Shown: positions 50,594 through 60,002, counted from the stretch's first letter. The stretch: 64,000 nucleotides of DNA from an uncultured Ruminococcus sp. (GCA_910577575.1 CAJTOG010000001.1:62001-126000), one strand, 5' to 3'. Notes: generated by a model from the letters alone, not told the origin. Translations and numbers: made by a program.

Positions 50594-51967
50594 CTATATT
50601 TTAACATTATCACCGATGTTTTTTATGATGTCATTAACAAGATTTGCAACACTTGAATCTTTTTTTATGGCTTCTGTTACACTATTTACTGAATAAACAA
50701 TAGTTGAGTGGTCACGACCGCCAAATTCAGCTCCGATTGAAGCAAGCGGCATTTGAGTAATCTCCCTGACAACGTAAATTGCGACTTTTCGGGCAATCGA
50801 AATCTGTTGTGAACGTTTATTTGAACGTAAATCTTCAGGAGATACACCATAAACAGAAGAAACTTCTGAAATTATCTTTTCAACGGTAATCGGCATTGGT
50901 TGTTCTTCTGTAAGAACATCACGTATAACACTCTGAGCCATAGAAATTGTAATGGGACTTCCTGCAAAATGATTAAGTGCTTTTAGACGTAAAGCAGCAC
51001 CTTCAAGTTGACGGATATTTGATTTCAGGCGATTTGCCATAAATTCAGATACTTCAGATGGCATTTTTAAGTCAAGAAGTTCACTTTTTCTATTTATGAT
51101 AGCAAGACGTGTTTCATAATCGGGAGCGGAAATATCAGCAATAAGACCACCTTCAAATCTTGTTCTGAGGCGTGCTTCAAGTGTGACAAGTTCCTTTGGG
51201 GGTTTGTCGGAGGTTATAACAACTTGTTTACCTTCTTGATAAAGCTTATAGAAAGTATGGAAAAATTCTTCCTGCATACGTTCCTTGCCCGCAAAGAATT
51301 GTACATCATCAATAAGCAAAATATCTGCATTTCTGTATTTTTCTTGAAAATCTGATATAAGGTTTGTTTTAATTGCTGCTACGAGATCATTTGCAAATGT
51401 TTCACTTGTTATGTAGACAATATTAAATTCGGGATGAGTTTTTCTTACTTCATTTGCAATAGCTGTAATAAGATGAGTTTTTCCCATTCCTGATGGTCCA
51501 TATATGAAAAGTGGATTGTATCCAGTCAGTTCACGTTCACCGCAGTTTTTTGCAACTGATTTACTGCATGCAAGAGCAAAACTGTTTGAAGGGCCTTCGA
51601 TAAATGTTTCAAAAGTATAATCATAATTTGAAAAAGTGTAAGTTGGCTGAATATCATTGTTTCTATGTTTTCCAGTATTGTCGATAGAAGCAAGGAAAGC
51701 ATTTTTTCTTTCATCAGAATCAACATTAATTATAATATTTACTTTAAGTCCGAGAACATTCAAAAATGCTTCACTCAGAACAGAAGCATAAGTTGTCAGA
51801 ACTATATTTTTCTGAAAATCAGTACTTACACTGAAAACAGCATCTGAACCATTAAAGCTCATGGGTTTGAGTGGATCAATCCATGTTTTTATTCCTATTG
51901 CCGGAATTTTGTTGTTTTCGAGACAGTATTTTTTAACTTTCTCAAAAACTTCGTCAAAAGAATTCAT
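50594..51967 (-). CDS. dnaA: Chromosomal replication initiator protein DnaA
   Basis: The 457-residue initiator has the N-terminal DnaB/DnaD-binding domain, the AAA+ domain (Walker A YGPSGMGKTHLI, Walker B ILLIDDVQFFAGK) and the C-terminal box-binding domain IV. In domain IV the signature reads FGGRDHSTIVYSVN: compared with E. coli, Thr435 is Ser and His439 is Tyr, and Pro423 is Ala, all positions that touch the DnaA box. AGGAGG precedes the ATG, and a promoter lies at 52196-52224. Confidence 0.97.
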   Translation of the reverse strand: MNSFDEVFEKVKKYCLENNKIPAIGIKTWIDPLKPMSFNGSDAVFSVSTDFQKNIVLTTYASVLSEAFLNVLGLKVNIIINVDSDERKNAFLASIDNTGKHRNNDIQPTYTFSNYDYTFETFIEGPSNSFALACSKSVAKNCGERELTGYNPLFIYGPSGMGKTHLITAIANEVRKTHPEFNIVYITSETFANDLVAAIKTNLISDFQEKYRNADILLIDDVQFFAGKERMQEEFFHTFYKLYQEGKQVVITSDKPPKELVTLEARLRTRFEGGLIADISAPDYETRLAIINRKSELLDLKMPSEVSEFMANRLKSNIRQLEGAALRLKALNHFAGSPITISMAQSVIRDVLTEEQPMPITVEKIISEVSSVYGVSPEDLRSNKRSQQISIARKVAIYVVREITQMPLASIGAEFGGRDHSTIVYSVNSVTEAIKKDSSVANLVNDIIKNIGDNVKI

Positions 51968-52631
51968 TATTTTCCTCCTAAGTTAATTATTTCATTAATC
52001 TGTTGAAAAACAGGTTGCAGTGTAAGCTATTATATTTAATCATCTGATAAGGAATTAAATATATTATTTATCTGCTGCTATATAAATTTTTCAGGCAGAC
52101 TTATTCTTGAAATCACAAATATTCTATAAATTTTCTATAATTGTTGAAAAAATAAAGCTTATTTTTAAGATTTCAGTATTTATTGATACAATTATATTAT
52201 AACACAAATCAAAAAAAAATGCAAGTGATAAACGGTAAAAAATTCAGAGCTTTTTGATAGAAAAATTGTTCAATTGTTGAAAGCGGATTTAAAAATATAT
52301 TAAATAAAAAGTTATTTCTTTGAGCCTTAAACCATGATTTTCATATTTTTTAAAAAATATATCTAAATATAGTTTCAACACATTTTCAACAGAAATTCAG
52401 CTTATGATATTTTATGGATTCCAGAGTATTTTAAATACAAAAAATAAGTTTAATTTTATAATTAATATTGATTTATAATTAATGTTGTTATGAAATTTAA
52501 GAATTAATTTTTTTATTATTTATGAGTTAGGCTAAGTCTGAAGAAAATATAAAAATTTAACATATAAAATCCTTGACTATTGGTTAAAATTATCAAAAAT
52601 TATTTTTTTGAAAAAATTTTTTTCAAATCGC
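51968..52631. other. dnaA-rpmH intergenic region with further DnaA-box-like sites
   Basis: AT-rich and without genes. TGTTGAAAA occurs at 52002 and 52142, TGTTGAAAG at 52275, and TTTTCAACA in the opposite orientation at 52383; one more lies in the rpmH leader at 52699. Poly-A/T stretches near 52200-52260 and 52590-52625 would unwind easily. It probably acts in dnaA autoregulation and perhaps as the second half of a bipartite origin. Confidence 0.65.
52196..52224 (-). promoter_or_regulatory. Promoter of dnaA
   Basis: Minus strand TTGCAT (52224-52219), 17-base spacer, TATAAT (52201-52196), with a DnaA-box-like 9-mer about 45 bases downstream at 52142. Confidence 0.65.
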
Positions 52632-52660
52632 TTGACATATTTGTCATTTTGAAGTATAAT
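52632..52660 (+). promoter_or_regulatory. Promoter of rpmH
   Basis: TTGACA (52632-52637), 17-base spacer, TATAAT (52655-52660), perfect consensus. The roughly 100-base leader contains a TTTTCAACA 9-mer at 52699-52707. Confidence 0.88.
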
Positions 52661-52764
52661 TACATAGTGTAATGCGTTCGAGTTTGTTAAGGTACGTATT
52701 TTCAACAGTAAATCGGGCTGGTTTTCAGCTCTTGTATAGTATTTGATAGAGAGGAGGCACTCAA

Positions 52765-52899
52765 ATGAAAAGAACATATCAGCCTAAAAAACTCCACAGA
52801 AAAAAGGAGCATGGCTTCATGAAGAGAATGGCTACTAAGAACGGCAGAAAGGTTTTAGCTCGTAGAAGATCTAAGGGCAGAGCAAGATTAACTCACTGA
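52765..52899 (+). CDS. rpmH: 50S ribosomal protein L34
   Basis: A 44-residue basic protein that begins MKRTYQPKKLHRKKEHGF and ends GRARLTH, the full L34 pattern. GGAGG lies 9 bases before the ATG. It is followed by a strong terminator and rnpA. Confidence 0.97.
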   Translation: MKRTYQPKKLHRKKEHGFMKRMATKNGRKVLARRRSKGRARLTH

Positions 52900-52906
52900 C
52901 GATGCT

Positions 52907-52939
52907 GACCACAAAAACACGTTTTTGTGGTCTTTTTTG
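52907..52939 (+). terminator. Terminator/attenuator between rpmH and rnpA
   Basis: GACCACAAAAAC pairs fully with GTTTTTGTGGTC and is followed by TTTTTTGTT. Since rnpA has no separate promoter that I can see, it probably limits read-through from rpmH. Confidence 0.85.
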
Positions 52940-52966
52940 TTAATCTTTCTTTTTGGTATTGAAATT

Positions 52967-53335
52967 ATGCTTTATACAAAAATACTTAAAGATAACAAGG
53001 ATTTCCTCACTCTGTATAAAAAAGGCAAATATATAGTTTCAAAATATTCGGTTATCTATGTTAAGCCAAACGGCAGGTCTTTTAATCGTTTCGGTATAAC
53101 GGCAGGTAAAAAAATCGGAAATGCTGTTTGCAGAAACAGAGCAAAAAGACTCATTCGGCTTGCGTACAGACAGTCTGAAATTGATATGCCAATCGGCATC
53201 GATATTGTGATTGTTGCAAGAAGCGGGATTTTAAATATAAAATCGGATGAATACTGCTATTATATCAAAAAATACGGTATTAAGGAAATTAATAAGGCAA
53301 TTGAAAAATCTGTCGAGAAACAAGAAAGAAAATGA
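52967..53335 (+). CDS. rnpA: Ribonuclease P protein component
   Basis: A 122-residue basic protein that helps the RNase P RNA cleave tRNA leaders. The conserved RNR motif is visible in GNAVCRNRAKRLIRLAYR, after FGITAGKKIG. I start at ATG 52967, matching the family N-terminus (LKDNKDFLTLYKKGK), although no strong ribosome binding site is visible; the longer frame from 52925 runs through the terminator hairpin. Confidence 0.93.
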   Translation: MLYTKILKDNKDFLTLYKKGKYIVSKYSVIYVKPNGRSFNRFGITAGKKIGNAVCRNRAKRLIRLAYRQSEIDMPIGIDIVIVARSGILNIKSDEYCYYIKKYGIKEINKAIEKSVEKQERK

Positions 53336-53616
53336 AATTAATTGTAGTTTTTTTAATAAAATTTTATCAGAGATTTATTTCTCCTTTAACTCCGCCTAAA
53401 TGTAAATATTATCCGACATGTAGCTGTTATGCTCTTACAGCAGTAAAGAGATTCGGTGCTATCCGAGGTTCAACTCTAGCTGTATGGAGAATTTTACGTT
53501 GTAATCCATGGTCACTCGGCGGTATAGACTATGTCCCTGAAAAATTTACTTTCAAGGTTAAAAAATATGATTATTCAAAGTTTAACTCTGACAGTGAGAC
53601 GACAAAAACAAATTGA
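53332..53616 (+). CDS. yidD: Membrane protein insertion efficiency factor YidD
   Basis: A 94-residue protein with the family core FYQRFISPLTPPKCKYYPTC and CSCYALTAVKRFGA, including the three conserved cysteines. It helps YidC-dependent insertion. Its ATG overlaps the rnpA stop by four bases. Confidence 0.94.
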   Translation: MKLIVVFLIKFYQRFISPLTPPKCKYYPTCSCYALTAVKRFGAIRGSTLAVWRILRCNPWSLGGIDYVPEKFTFKVKKYDYSKFNSDSETTKTN

Positions 53617-53628
53617 GAGGTATAAATA

Positions 53629-54792
53629 TTGAATACGCTATATGACATTGTAGGTATCCCTTTCGGATATCTTATGAGCTGGATTTATCAGCTTGTCCCC
53701 AATTATGCTATTGCCATAATTGTTTTTACACTTGTTACCAAATTACTGCTTTTTCCTGTGAACTATAAAACACAGAAGAGTTCTGCAAGAATGCAGCTTC
53801 TTCAGCCAAAATTACAGAAAATTCAGAAAAGCTTTGCAAACAATCCACAGCGTCAGCAGGAAGAAACACAGAAATTGTATGCAGAAGAAGGAATAAATCC
53901 TATGGGATCCTGTATGCCTATGTTTATACAGATGTTCCTGCTTTTCGGAGTTATTGACGTTGTATATAAACCAATTACTCATATTCTTCATATTACAAAA
54001 TCTGTAAGAACTGCAGCTATTGAAACTGCATCGCAGATTGCAACGGAATTTGGTGTAATTAATGGCGGTAAAGCAATTTCATCAGGTGACCTGAGAAATG
54101 AACTCCATGTTATTGAAGCCCTTAACCAATTTCCCGAAAAATTCAGTAACCTTTCAGAAAATTTTGCAAATGCTGTTTCTGAATTTTCTCAGAGATTCAC
54201 TATTTTTGGAGCAAATCTCGGTCAGACTCCAACGCTTCATCCTGAAACATGGAACAGCGAAGCAGTAATATTGGTATGTATACCATTTCTTGCTGGTATT
54301 GCACAGCTTATTTCTTCTATTTATTCAATGATTCATCAGAAGAAAACAAATCCGACTCCTCAGGCAGGCGGTGGATGTATGTGGATTATGATGCTTGGTA
54401 TGCCGTTGCTTTCAATCTGGTGGGGATTTACTTTTCCTGCTGCCGTTGGTTTCTATTGGATTTGGTCATCTGTTTTTTCATTTCTCATAACTTTCGGATT
54501 GAATATGTATTTTACACCTGAAAGAATGATTTCAATTAATGAGAAGGAAAAAGAAAAAGCACGTATTTATGCAGAAAAACATCCTGAAAAGAAAACTTTC
54601 ATGCAGAAAATGCTGGAGGCTTCTGCATTAGCTGAACAGGGAACAAACAACAACAGAGGAACTTCTTTGGACGTAAACGGTGATAAAATGTCACGTTCTG
54701 AACAGAATAAGGCTAACCGTGATATACTTAAGGAAAGACGAAAACGTATGGCGGAAAAATATGGCGATGAATATGATGAGAATGATAAATGA
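53629..54792 (+). CDS. yidC: Membrane protein insertase YidC
   Basis: A 387-residue Oxa1/YidC insertase with an N-terminal transmembrane helix, the conserved cytoplasmic hairpin rich in Gln/Lys (KLQKIQKSF), GINPMGSCMPMFIQMFLLFG, and the C-terminal helices GGGCMWIMMLGMPLLSIWW. A hydrophilic insert of about 80 residues (about 120-200) follows helix three. It lacks the lipobox of Spo0J-type YidC proteins. The start is TTG with GAGAGG upstream. Confidence 0.92.
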   Translation: MNTLYDIVGIPFGYLMSWIYQLVPNYAIAIIVFTLVTKLLLFPVNYKTQKSSARMQLLQPKLQKIQKSFANNPQRQQEETQKLYAEEGINPMGSCMPMFIQMFLLFGVIDVVYKPITHILHITKSVRTAAIETASQIATEFGVINGGKAISSGDLRNELHVIEALNQFPEKFSNLSENFANAVSEFSQRFTIFGANLGQTPTLHPETWNSEAVILVCIPFLAGIAQLISSIYSMIHQKKTNPTPQAGGGCMWIMMLGMPLLSIWWGFTFPAAVGFYWIWSSVFSFLITFGLNMYFTPERMISINEKEKEKARIYAEKHPEKKTFMQKMLEASALAEQGTNNNRGTSLDVNGDKMSRSEQNKANRDILKERRKRMAEKYGDEYDENDK

Positions 54793-54812
54793 TTTAATAG
54801 GGAGATATTTAT

Positions 54813-55904
54813 ATGACTGAAATTTTTACAGCAAAAACTGTGGCAGAAGCTAAAGAATTAGCTTCCAAAAAGTTTGGCAAGAGATTTAATGAAATAAAAT
54901 TTGAAATTATTGAAGAGGGAAAAAAAGGATTTCTGGGAATAGGTCAGGTTGATGCAAAGATTAAAGCAACTTGTATTTCTTCCGCTTCTAAATCCGAATC
55001 ATCTGCTGTTAAGCCGTTAGTCAAAAATACTGCATCTGTAAAACCAGAGATAAAGAAAGAAATATCAAATGCAGAAAAATCTGTAGAATCAGAGATAAAG
55101 AGGGAATTGTCGAAGACAGAAGAAACTATCAAATCTGAAGTAAAAAATGAAACAACAGATACAGAAATGCCTATAAAAACGAAAACAAAGGAAGAAACAG
55201 AAAAAATTTCTGATGTAAATAAGGATGCTTTAATTGAAGATTTTAAATTGGTTGAAGATGAAAATTTTCTTCATACAAAAGTTAAAATTGCAATTGATTA
55301 CATAACAAGTATTCTTAAAGCTATGGATATTAATGCAGAGTTTTCTGTATATCAAAATGAAACAGGTGCAATTATTGATATCAAAAGCGATAATAATGGT
55401 ACAGTTATTGGCAGACGTGGAGAAACTCTTGATTCTATTCAATATCTTTGTTCAATTATCGTAAATAAGGGAGATAAGGATTATTTCCGTATAACCATTG
55501 ACTGTCTTAATTATCGTAACAAAAGAAAAGAAACACTTGAACAGCTTGCTACAAAAGTTGCAAAATCTGTTATTAGGTCAGGCAGACCACAGCAGCTTGA
55601 ACCTATGAATCCTTATGAAAGACGTGTTATTCATTCTGCAATTTCCGAAATAGAGGGAGTTTCTTCCCGTTCTGTTGGTGAAGAACCATATAGAAAAATC
55701 ATTATTTCTTCGCTTAATCCGAAAAACAATAAAAAGAAAAACCGCAGTGATGATAGAAAAGGCGGAAGAAAAAATGAAAGAAAGAGCCGTGAATCTTTTG
55801 AACCAAAGGCTATTGACCTTTCAACAAGTTTTGAAAAAGACTACAAAAAGCCAAAGCCGGAGGATTCAATCGAAGGTGGTCTTTATGGAAAGATTGAGTT
55901 TTAA
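54813..55904 (+). CDS. jag: RNA-binding protein Jag/KhpB
   Basis: A 363-residue protein with an N-terminal Jag_N domain (about 1-52, ending GFLGIGQVDAKI), a long Lys/Glu-rich linker (about 60-140), a KH domain (VIGRRGETLDSIQYL, about 190-215) and an R3H domain (NPYERRVIHSAI, about 268-280), then a basic tail. It is expected to pair with KhpA, encoded at 29.0 kb. The Glu/Lys linker is built from repeated K-S-E-x-K type units. Confidence 0.92.
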   Translation: MTEIFTAKTVAEAKELASKKFGKRFNEIKFEIIEEGKKGFLGIGQVDAKIKATCISSASKSESSAVKPLVKNTASVKPEIKKEISNAEKSVESEIKRELSKTEETIKSEVKNETTDTEMPIKTKTKEETEKISDVNKDALIEDFKLVEDENFLHTKVKIAIDYITSILKAMDINAEFSVYQNETGAIIDIKSDNNGTVIGRRGETLDSIQYLCSIIVNKGDKDYFRITIDCLNYRNKRKETLEQLATKVAKSVIRSGRPQQLEPMNPYERRVIHSAISEIEGVSSRSVGEEPYRKIIISSLNPKNNKKKNRSDDRKGGRKNERKSRESFEPKAIDLSTSFEKDYKKPKPEDSIEGGLYGKIEF

Positions 55905-55910
55905 TATTAT

Positions 55911-55939
55911 AAACAGCGGCGTTATGCCGTTGTTTTTTT
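55911..55939 (+). terminator. Terminator after jag
   Basis: AACAGCGGC-GTTAT-GCCGTTG followed by TTTTTTT. mnmE starts only 15 bases later, so some read-through is expected. Confidence 0.75.
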
Positions 55940-55953
55940 AGGAAGTGATTTTT

Positions 55954-57315
55954 ATGTCAACTATTGCAGCAATTTCGACTCCGAATGCTGTAGGGGGAAT
56001 TGCGGTTATCAGAATTTCGGGTGAAAATGCCATTGAAGTCGCAGATAAAATTTTTAATCCGTTTCACGGAAAAAAAGTTATTGAAATGGAAGGCTATACT
56101 TGTGCTTATGGCATTGCAAATAATGATGGAGAACGCATTGACGACTGTATTCTTACAGTTTTCAAGGCTCCGCATAGTTATACCGGTGAAGATACGGTTG
56201 AAATTTCATGTCATGGAGGTTTGTTCGTATCAAGAAAGATTCTTCGTGCCGCTTTAAAAAATGGGGCAACAAATGCGGAAGCCGGAGAATTTACAAAACG
56301 TGCGTTTCTTAATGGTAAAATTGATTTGACTCAGGCAGAAGCCGTTATGGATATAATATCCGCTAAAAGTGATTTGGAGCTTAAAATGGCAGAAAATCTT
56401 CGTGGAGGAGCAATTTTCAGGAAAACAGAAAAATGTTCTGAAAGACTTTTGAAATTACTTGGCGGACTTGCAGCATGGGCTGATTATCCCGATGAAGACA
56501 TTCCAGAAGTTGAGCCGGATTATATCCGGAGTGAGCTTGAAGTTTCAGCAAGAGAATTATTTTCACTTATTGAATATTATGATGATGGAAGAATTATTCG
56601 TGATGGAGTTCAGACAGTTATTGTAGGCCGTCCAAATGTCGGGAAATCTACCCTTTTTAATTGTCTGAGTGGATGTGAAAGAAGTATTGTTACTGATATT
56701 GCAGGAACTACCCGTGATATTGTTGAGGAAACTGTAAGGTTGGGTGATATAGTTCTGCGTCTTTCTGATACTGCCGGTATTCATGATACTGATGATTTGA
56801 TTGAAAATATAGGTGTGGAGATTGCAGAAAAAACTATTGAATCTGCTGAACTGATTATTGCAGTATTTGACGGAAGTTGTCCTCCGACAGAAGATGACTT
56901 TAAATTGATTAAAAAACTTAAAAATAAGAAATGCATAGCTGTAATAAATAAATTAGATGCAGGTACAGTACCTGAATTTAAAAAGATTGAAAATAATTTT
57001 ATACATAAAGTATATATTTCTGCAAAAGAAAATACAGGAATTAATAAGCTGGAATCGGCAATTAAAGAAATTTTTGAAATTTATCCTGAGAATTTTTCTT
57101 CTGTACTTGTAGCAAATGAGCGTCAGAAATGTTGTATTGAAAAGGCTCTTAACTGTATAAATGAAGCAATAGCAGCAGTGGATTCAGGAGAAATGCTTGA
57201 TGCAATAAATGTTGTTGTTGATGAGGCGGAACAGCATTTACTTGAACTTACAGGCGAAAAGATTACAGATGCGGTTGTTGATGAAGTATTTTCAAGATTC
57301 TGCGTTGGAAAATAA
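55954..57315 (+). CDS. mnmE: tRNA modification GTPase MnmE
   Basis: A 453-residue GTPase that with MnmG makes the 5-aminomethyl-type modification of wobble U34. The N-terminal folate-binding domain, the inserted G domain (GRPNVGKSTLFN, LSDTAGIHDTDD, NKLD) and the C-terminal FCVGK motif with the catalytic Cys are all present. I start at ATG 55954, with GGAAGTG upstream. Confidence 0.96.
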   Translation: MSTIAAISTPNAVGGIAVIRISGENAIEVADKIFNPFHGKKVIEMEGYTCAYGIANNDGERIDDCILTVFKAPHSYTGEDTVEISCHGGLFVSRKILRAALKNGATNAEAGEFTKRAFLNGKIDLTQAEAVMDIISAKSDLELKMAENLRGGAIFRKTEKCSERLLKLLGGLAAWADYPDEDIPEVEPDYIRSELEVSARELFSLIEYYDDGRIIRDGVQTVIVGRPNVGKSTLFNCLSGCERSIVTDIAGTTRDIVEETVRLGDIVLRLSDTAGIHDTDDLIENIGVEIAEKTIESAELIIAVFDGSCPPTEDDFKLIKKLKNKKCIAVINKLDAGTVPEFKKIENNFIHKVYISAKENTGINKLESAIKEIFEIYPENFSSVLVANERQKCCIEKALNCINEAIAAVDSGEMLDAINVVVDEAEQHLLELTGEKITDAVVDEVFSRFCVGK

Positions 57316-57318
57316 AAA

Positions 57319-57334
57319 TGTTCCACGTGGAACA
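57319..57334. other. parS site 1
   Basis: TGTTCCACGTGGAACA, a perfect 16-bp palindrome that fits the ParB site TGTTnCACGTGnAACA, just after the mnmE stop. Confidence 0.9.
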
Positions 57335-57362
57335 TTTTAGAAATATGTGAAACAAAAAATAT

Positions 57363-57378
57363 TGTTCCACGTGGAACA
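57363..57378. other. parS site 2
   Basis: TGTTCCACGTGGAACA, identical to site 1 and 44 bases from it, between mnmE and mnmG. A half site TGTGAAACA lies between the two. Confidence 0.9.
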
Positions 57379-57399
57379 ATTTATGATGAGGAAGTTATT

Positions 57400-59274
57400 A
57401 TGTCATATAAAATGGGTGAATTTGATGTTGCAGTAGTCGGTGCAGGTCATGCAGGAGTTGAGGCAGCACTTGCTTCAGCAAGACTGGGTTGTAAGACTGT
57501 AATGTTTACAATATCTCTTGACCAGATAGCCAATATGCCGTGCAATCCGTCAATCGGCGGAACGGCAAAGGGACATCTTGTGCGTGAAATCGATGCACTT
57601 GGCGGAGAAATGGGAAAAGCTGCGGATAAATGTTTCATACAAAGCCGTATGCTGAACAGAGGAAAAGGTCCGGCAGTACATAGTCTTCGTGTTCAGGCGG
57701 ACAGGGTTATGTATCATAATTATATGAAACAGGTTTGTGAAAATCAGGAAAATTTATCTTTGAAACAAGCTGAAGTTTCTGAAATTATTGTAAAAGATGG
57801 AAAAATCAGCGGAATTATTACATCACTGGGAGCTGAATATTCTGTAAAAGCAGTGATAATTGCTACAGGAACATATCTTAAAGGAAAAATTCATATAGGT
57901 GAAACATCCTTTGAGAGTGGTCCTGATTCTGCACTTCCAAGCAGAGGACTTTCAAAAAGTCTTATTGATAACGGAATAGAACTTAGAAGATTTAAAACAG
58001 GTACTCCATGCCGTGTGCATAAAAGAAGTATTGATTTTGAATCTATGGAATGTCAGGACGGTGATGAAACAATTGTTCCGTTTTCATTTGAAACAATTGC
58101 TGAAAATCTTGAAAATAAAGTGAGCTGTTATGTTACTTATACAAATAGTAATACTCATGAGGTTATACTCTCAAACCTTGACAGGTCACCGCTTTATTCG
58201 GGAAGAATAGAAGGAGTAGGTCCACGTTACTGTCCGTCAATTGAGGACAAAGTAGTACGTTTTTCGGATAAGCCGCGTCATCAGCTTTTTGTTGAGCCTA
58301 TGGGTTTGTCTACAGAGGAATATTATTTACAGGGAATGTCATCATCACTTCCGGAAGATGTTCAGCTTGCATTTCTGCGTACAATAAAGGGGCTTGAAAA
58401 CGTTGAAATTATGCGTCCTGCTTATGCGATTGAATATGACTGTTGTGACCCTGTTCAGTTACTTCCTACACTTGAATTTAAAAAAGTGAAGGGACTTTAT
58501 GGTGCAGGACAGTTCAACGGAAGTTCAGGATATGAAGAAGCTGCTGCACAGGGAATAGTTGCGGGAATCAATTCTGCACTGAAAATTCAGGGAAGAGAGT
58601 CATTGATTCTTCAGAGAGCAAGTTCATATATAGGTACGCTTATAGATGACCTTGTAACAAAGGGCTGTTCTGACCCTTACCGCATGATGACTTCACGGAG
58701 TGAATACAGACTTATTCTGCGTCAGGATAATGCAGACCAGAGACTTATACCAATCGGTTATAAGATTGGACTTGTTTCAAAGGAAAGACTTGATAAACTT
58801 AATCAGAAAATTAGTCTTACGGAAAAAGAAATCAGACGTGTTTCACGTGGAACAATTTCTCCTACGGATGAACTTAATAATATGCTGGAAAGCAAAGGTA
58901 CTTCTCCGCTGAAAACCGGATGTAAAATTGCGGAATTAATAAAGAGACCGCAGATTAGCTACAGTGATATTGCACCATTTGATAATGAAAGACCTGATTT
59001 GCCTGATGATGTATGCGAACAAGTAGAATTGCAGATAAAATATAAGGGTTATATAGAAAAACAGCTTGTACAGATTGAACAGGCTCATAAGCTGGAGGAG
59101 AAAATTCTACCGCAGAATACTGATTATAGTAAAATACATGGTTTGAGGCTTGAAGCAGCCGAAAAACTTAATAAAGTACAGCCGGTTTCAATAGCTCAGG
59201 CATCAAGGATTTCAGGAGTATCACCGGCCGATGTTTCAATGCTTATTGTGTGGCTGAAAAGGGAAAAGGAGTGA
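57400..59274 (+). CDS. mnmG: tRNA uridine 5-carboxymethylaminomethyl modification enzyme MnmG
   Basis: A 624-residue FAD enzyme, partner of MnmE. The FAD motif VVGAGHAGVEAALASARLG opens the protein and CNPSIGGTAKGHLVREIDAL is the family signature; conserved PRYCPSIEDK is also seen. Its reading frame contains a parS site at 58839-58854. Confidence 0.96.
   Translation: MSYKMGEFDVAVVGAGHAGVEAALASARLGCKTVMFTISLDQIANMPCNPSIGGTAKGHLVREIDALGGEMGKAADKCFIQSRMLNRGKGPAVHSLRVQADRVMYHNYMKQVCENQENLSLKQAEVSEIIVKDGKISGIITSLGAEYSVKAVIIATGTYLKGKIHIGETSFESGPDSALPSRGLSKSLIDNGIELRRFKTGTPCRVHKRSIDFESMECQDGDETIVPFSFETIAENLENKVSCYVTYTNSNTHEVILSNLDRSPLYSGRIEGVGPRYCPSIEDKVVRFSDKPRHQLFVEPMGLSTEEYYLQGMSSSLPEDVQLAFLRTIKGLENVEIMRPAYAIEYDCCDPVQLLPTLEFKKVKGLYGAGQFNGSSGYEEAAAQGIVAGINSALKIQGRESLILQRASSYIGTLIDDLVTKGCSDPYRMMTSRSEYRLILRQDNADQRLIPIGYKIGLVSKERLDKLNQKISLTEKEIRRVSRGTISPTDELNNMLESKGTSPLKTGCKIAELIKRPQISYSDIAPFDNERPDLPDDVCEQVELQIKYKGYIEKQLVQIEQAHKLEEKILPQNTDYSKIHGLRLEAAEKLNKVQPVSIAQASRISGVSPADVSMLIVWLKREKE
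58839..58854. other. parS site 3, inside mnmG
   Basis: TGTTTCACGTGGAACA, one base from a perfect palindrome, encoding residues in VSRGT of MnmG. Confidence 0.88.
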
Positions 59275-59279
59275 TTTTT

Positions 59280-59984
59280 ATGTTGCCTGATTTACAGAAA
59301 TGCTTTGATGAATTTAAAAAATATGGTCTTGACCTTACAGAAACACAATATGAAAAATTTAATAAATATGCAGAATTTCTTGTGGAGTATAATAAAAATG
59401 TAAATCTTACATCTATTACAGAACCGCAGGAAATTCTTACAAAACATTTTATCGACAGCATTCTTCTTGAAAAATATACAGATATTCCCCATAATATGTC
59501 ATTGATTGATGTTGGAACAGGTGCAGGATTTCCGTCTCTTCCTCTTAAAATAATAAGAAATGACATTAAAGTTACTCTTCTGGATAGTCTTGCAAAAAGA
59601 ATAACATTTCTTGAAAAGCTTTGCGTTCTGCTTGAAATTGATGCGGAGTTTATTCATGGACGTGCGGAAGATATTGCAAGAAAACCTGAATATAGAGAGA
59701 AATTTGATTTTTCATGTGCAAGAGCAGTGGCGAATTTGTCCGTATTATCTGAATATTGTATTCCGTTTGTAAAAAACGGCGGATATTTTCTTTCAATGAA
59801 AGGACCGAATGAGAATATTTCATCATCTGATAATGCTATAAAGATTTTGGGTGGAAAAGTTGACAGAATTATTGATTATAAACTTGAATCTGATTCAAGA
59901 AAAATAATTGTCGTAAAAAAAATATCGCAGACTCCGACAAAATATCCACGCAATAGCGGTCAGATAAAGAAAAAATCATTGTGA
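59280..59984 (+). CDS. rsmG: 16S rRNA (guanine-N7) methyltransferase RsmG
   Basis: A 234-residue S-adenosylmethionine methyltransferase acting on G527 (E. coli numbering) of 16S rRNA. The cofactor site is LIDVGTGAGFPSLPLKI, with the typical FIDSI before it. The start at 59280 has AAAGGAGTG upstream and lies 5 bases after the mnmG stop, in the same operon. Confidence 0.95.
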   Translation: MLPDLQKCFDEFKKYGLDLTETQYEKFNKYAEFLVEYNKNVNLTSITEPQEILTKHFIDSILLEKYTDIPHNMSLIDVGTGAGFPSLPLKIIRNDIKVTLLDSLAKRITFLEKLCVLLEIDAEFIHGRAEDIARKPEYREKFDFSCARAVANLSVLSEYCIPFVKNGGYFLSMKGPNENISSSDNAIKILGGKVDRIIDYKLESDSRKIIVVKKISQTPTKYPRNSGQIKKKSL

Positions 59985-60002
59985 ATATAGTCTATGGACT
60001 CG

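Noticed and set aside
52577..52777. Minus-strand frame of 66 residues across the rpmH promoter
   Set aside because: It overlaps a consensus promoter and the rpmH start and has no ribosome binding site.
53845..54200. Possible insertion of foreign sequence in yidC
   Set aside because: The hydrophilic insert stays in frame, has the same base composition as its surroundings and sits in a loop where YidC proteins vary.
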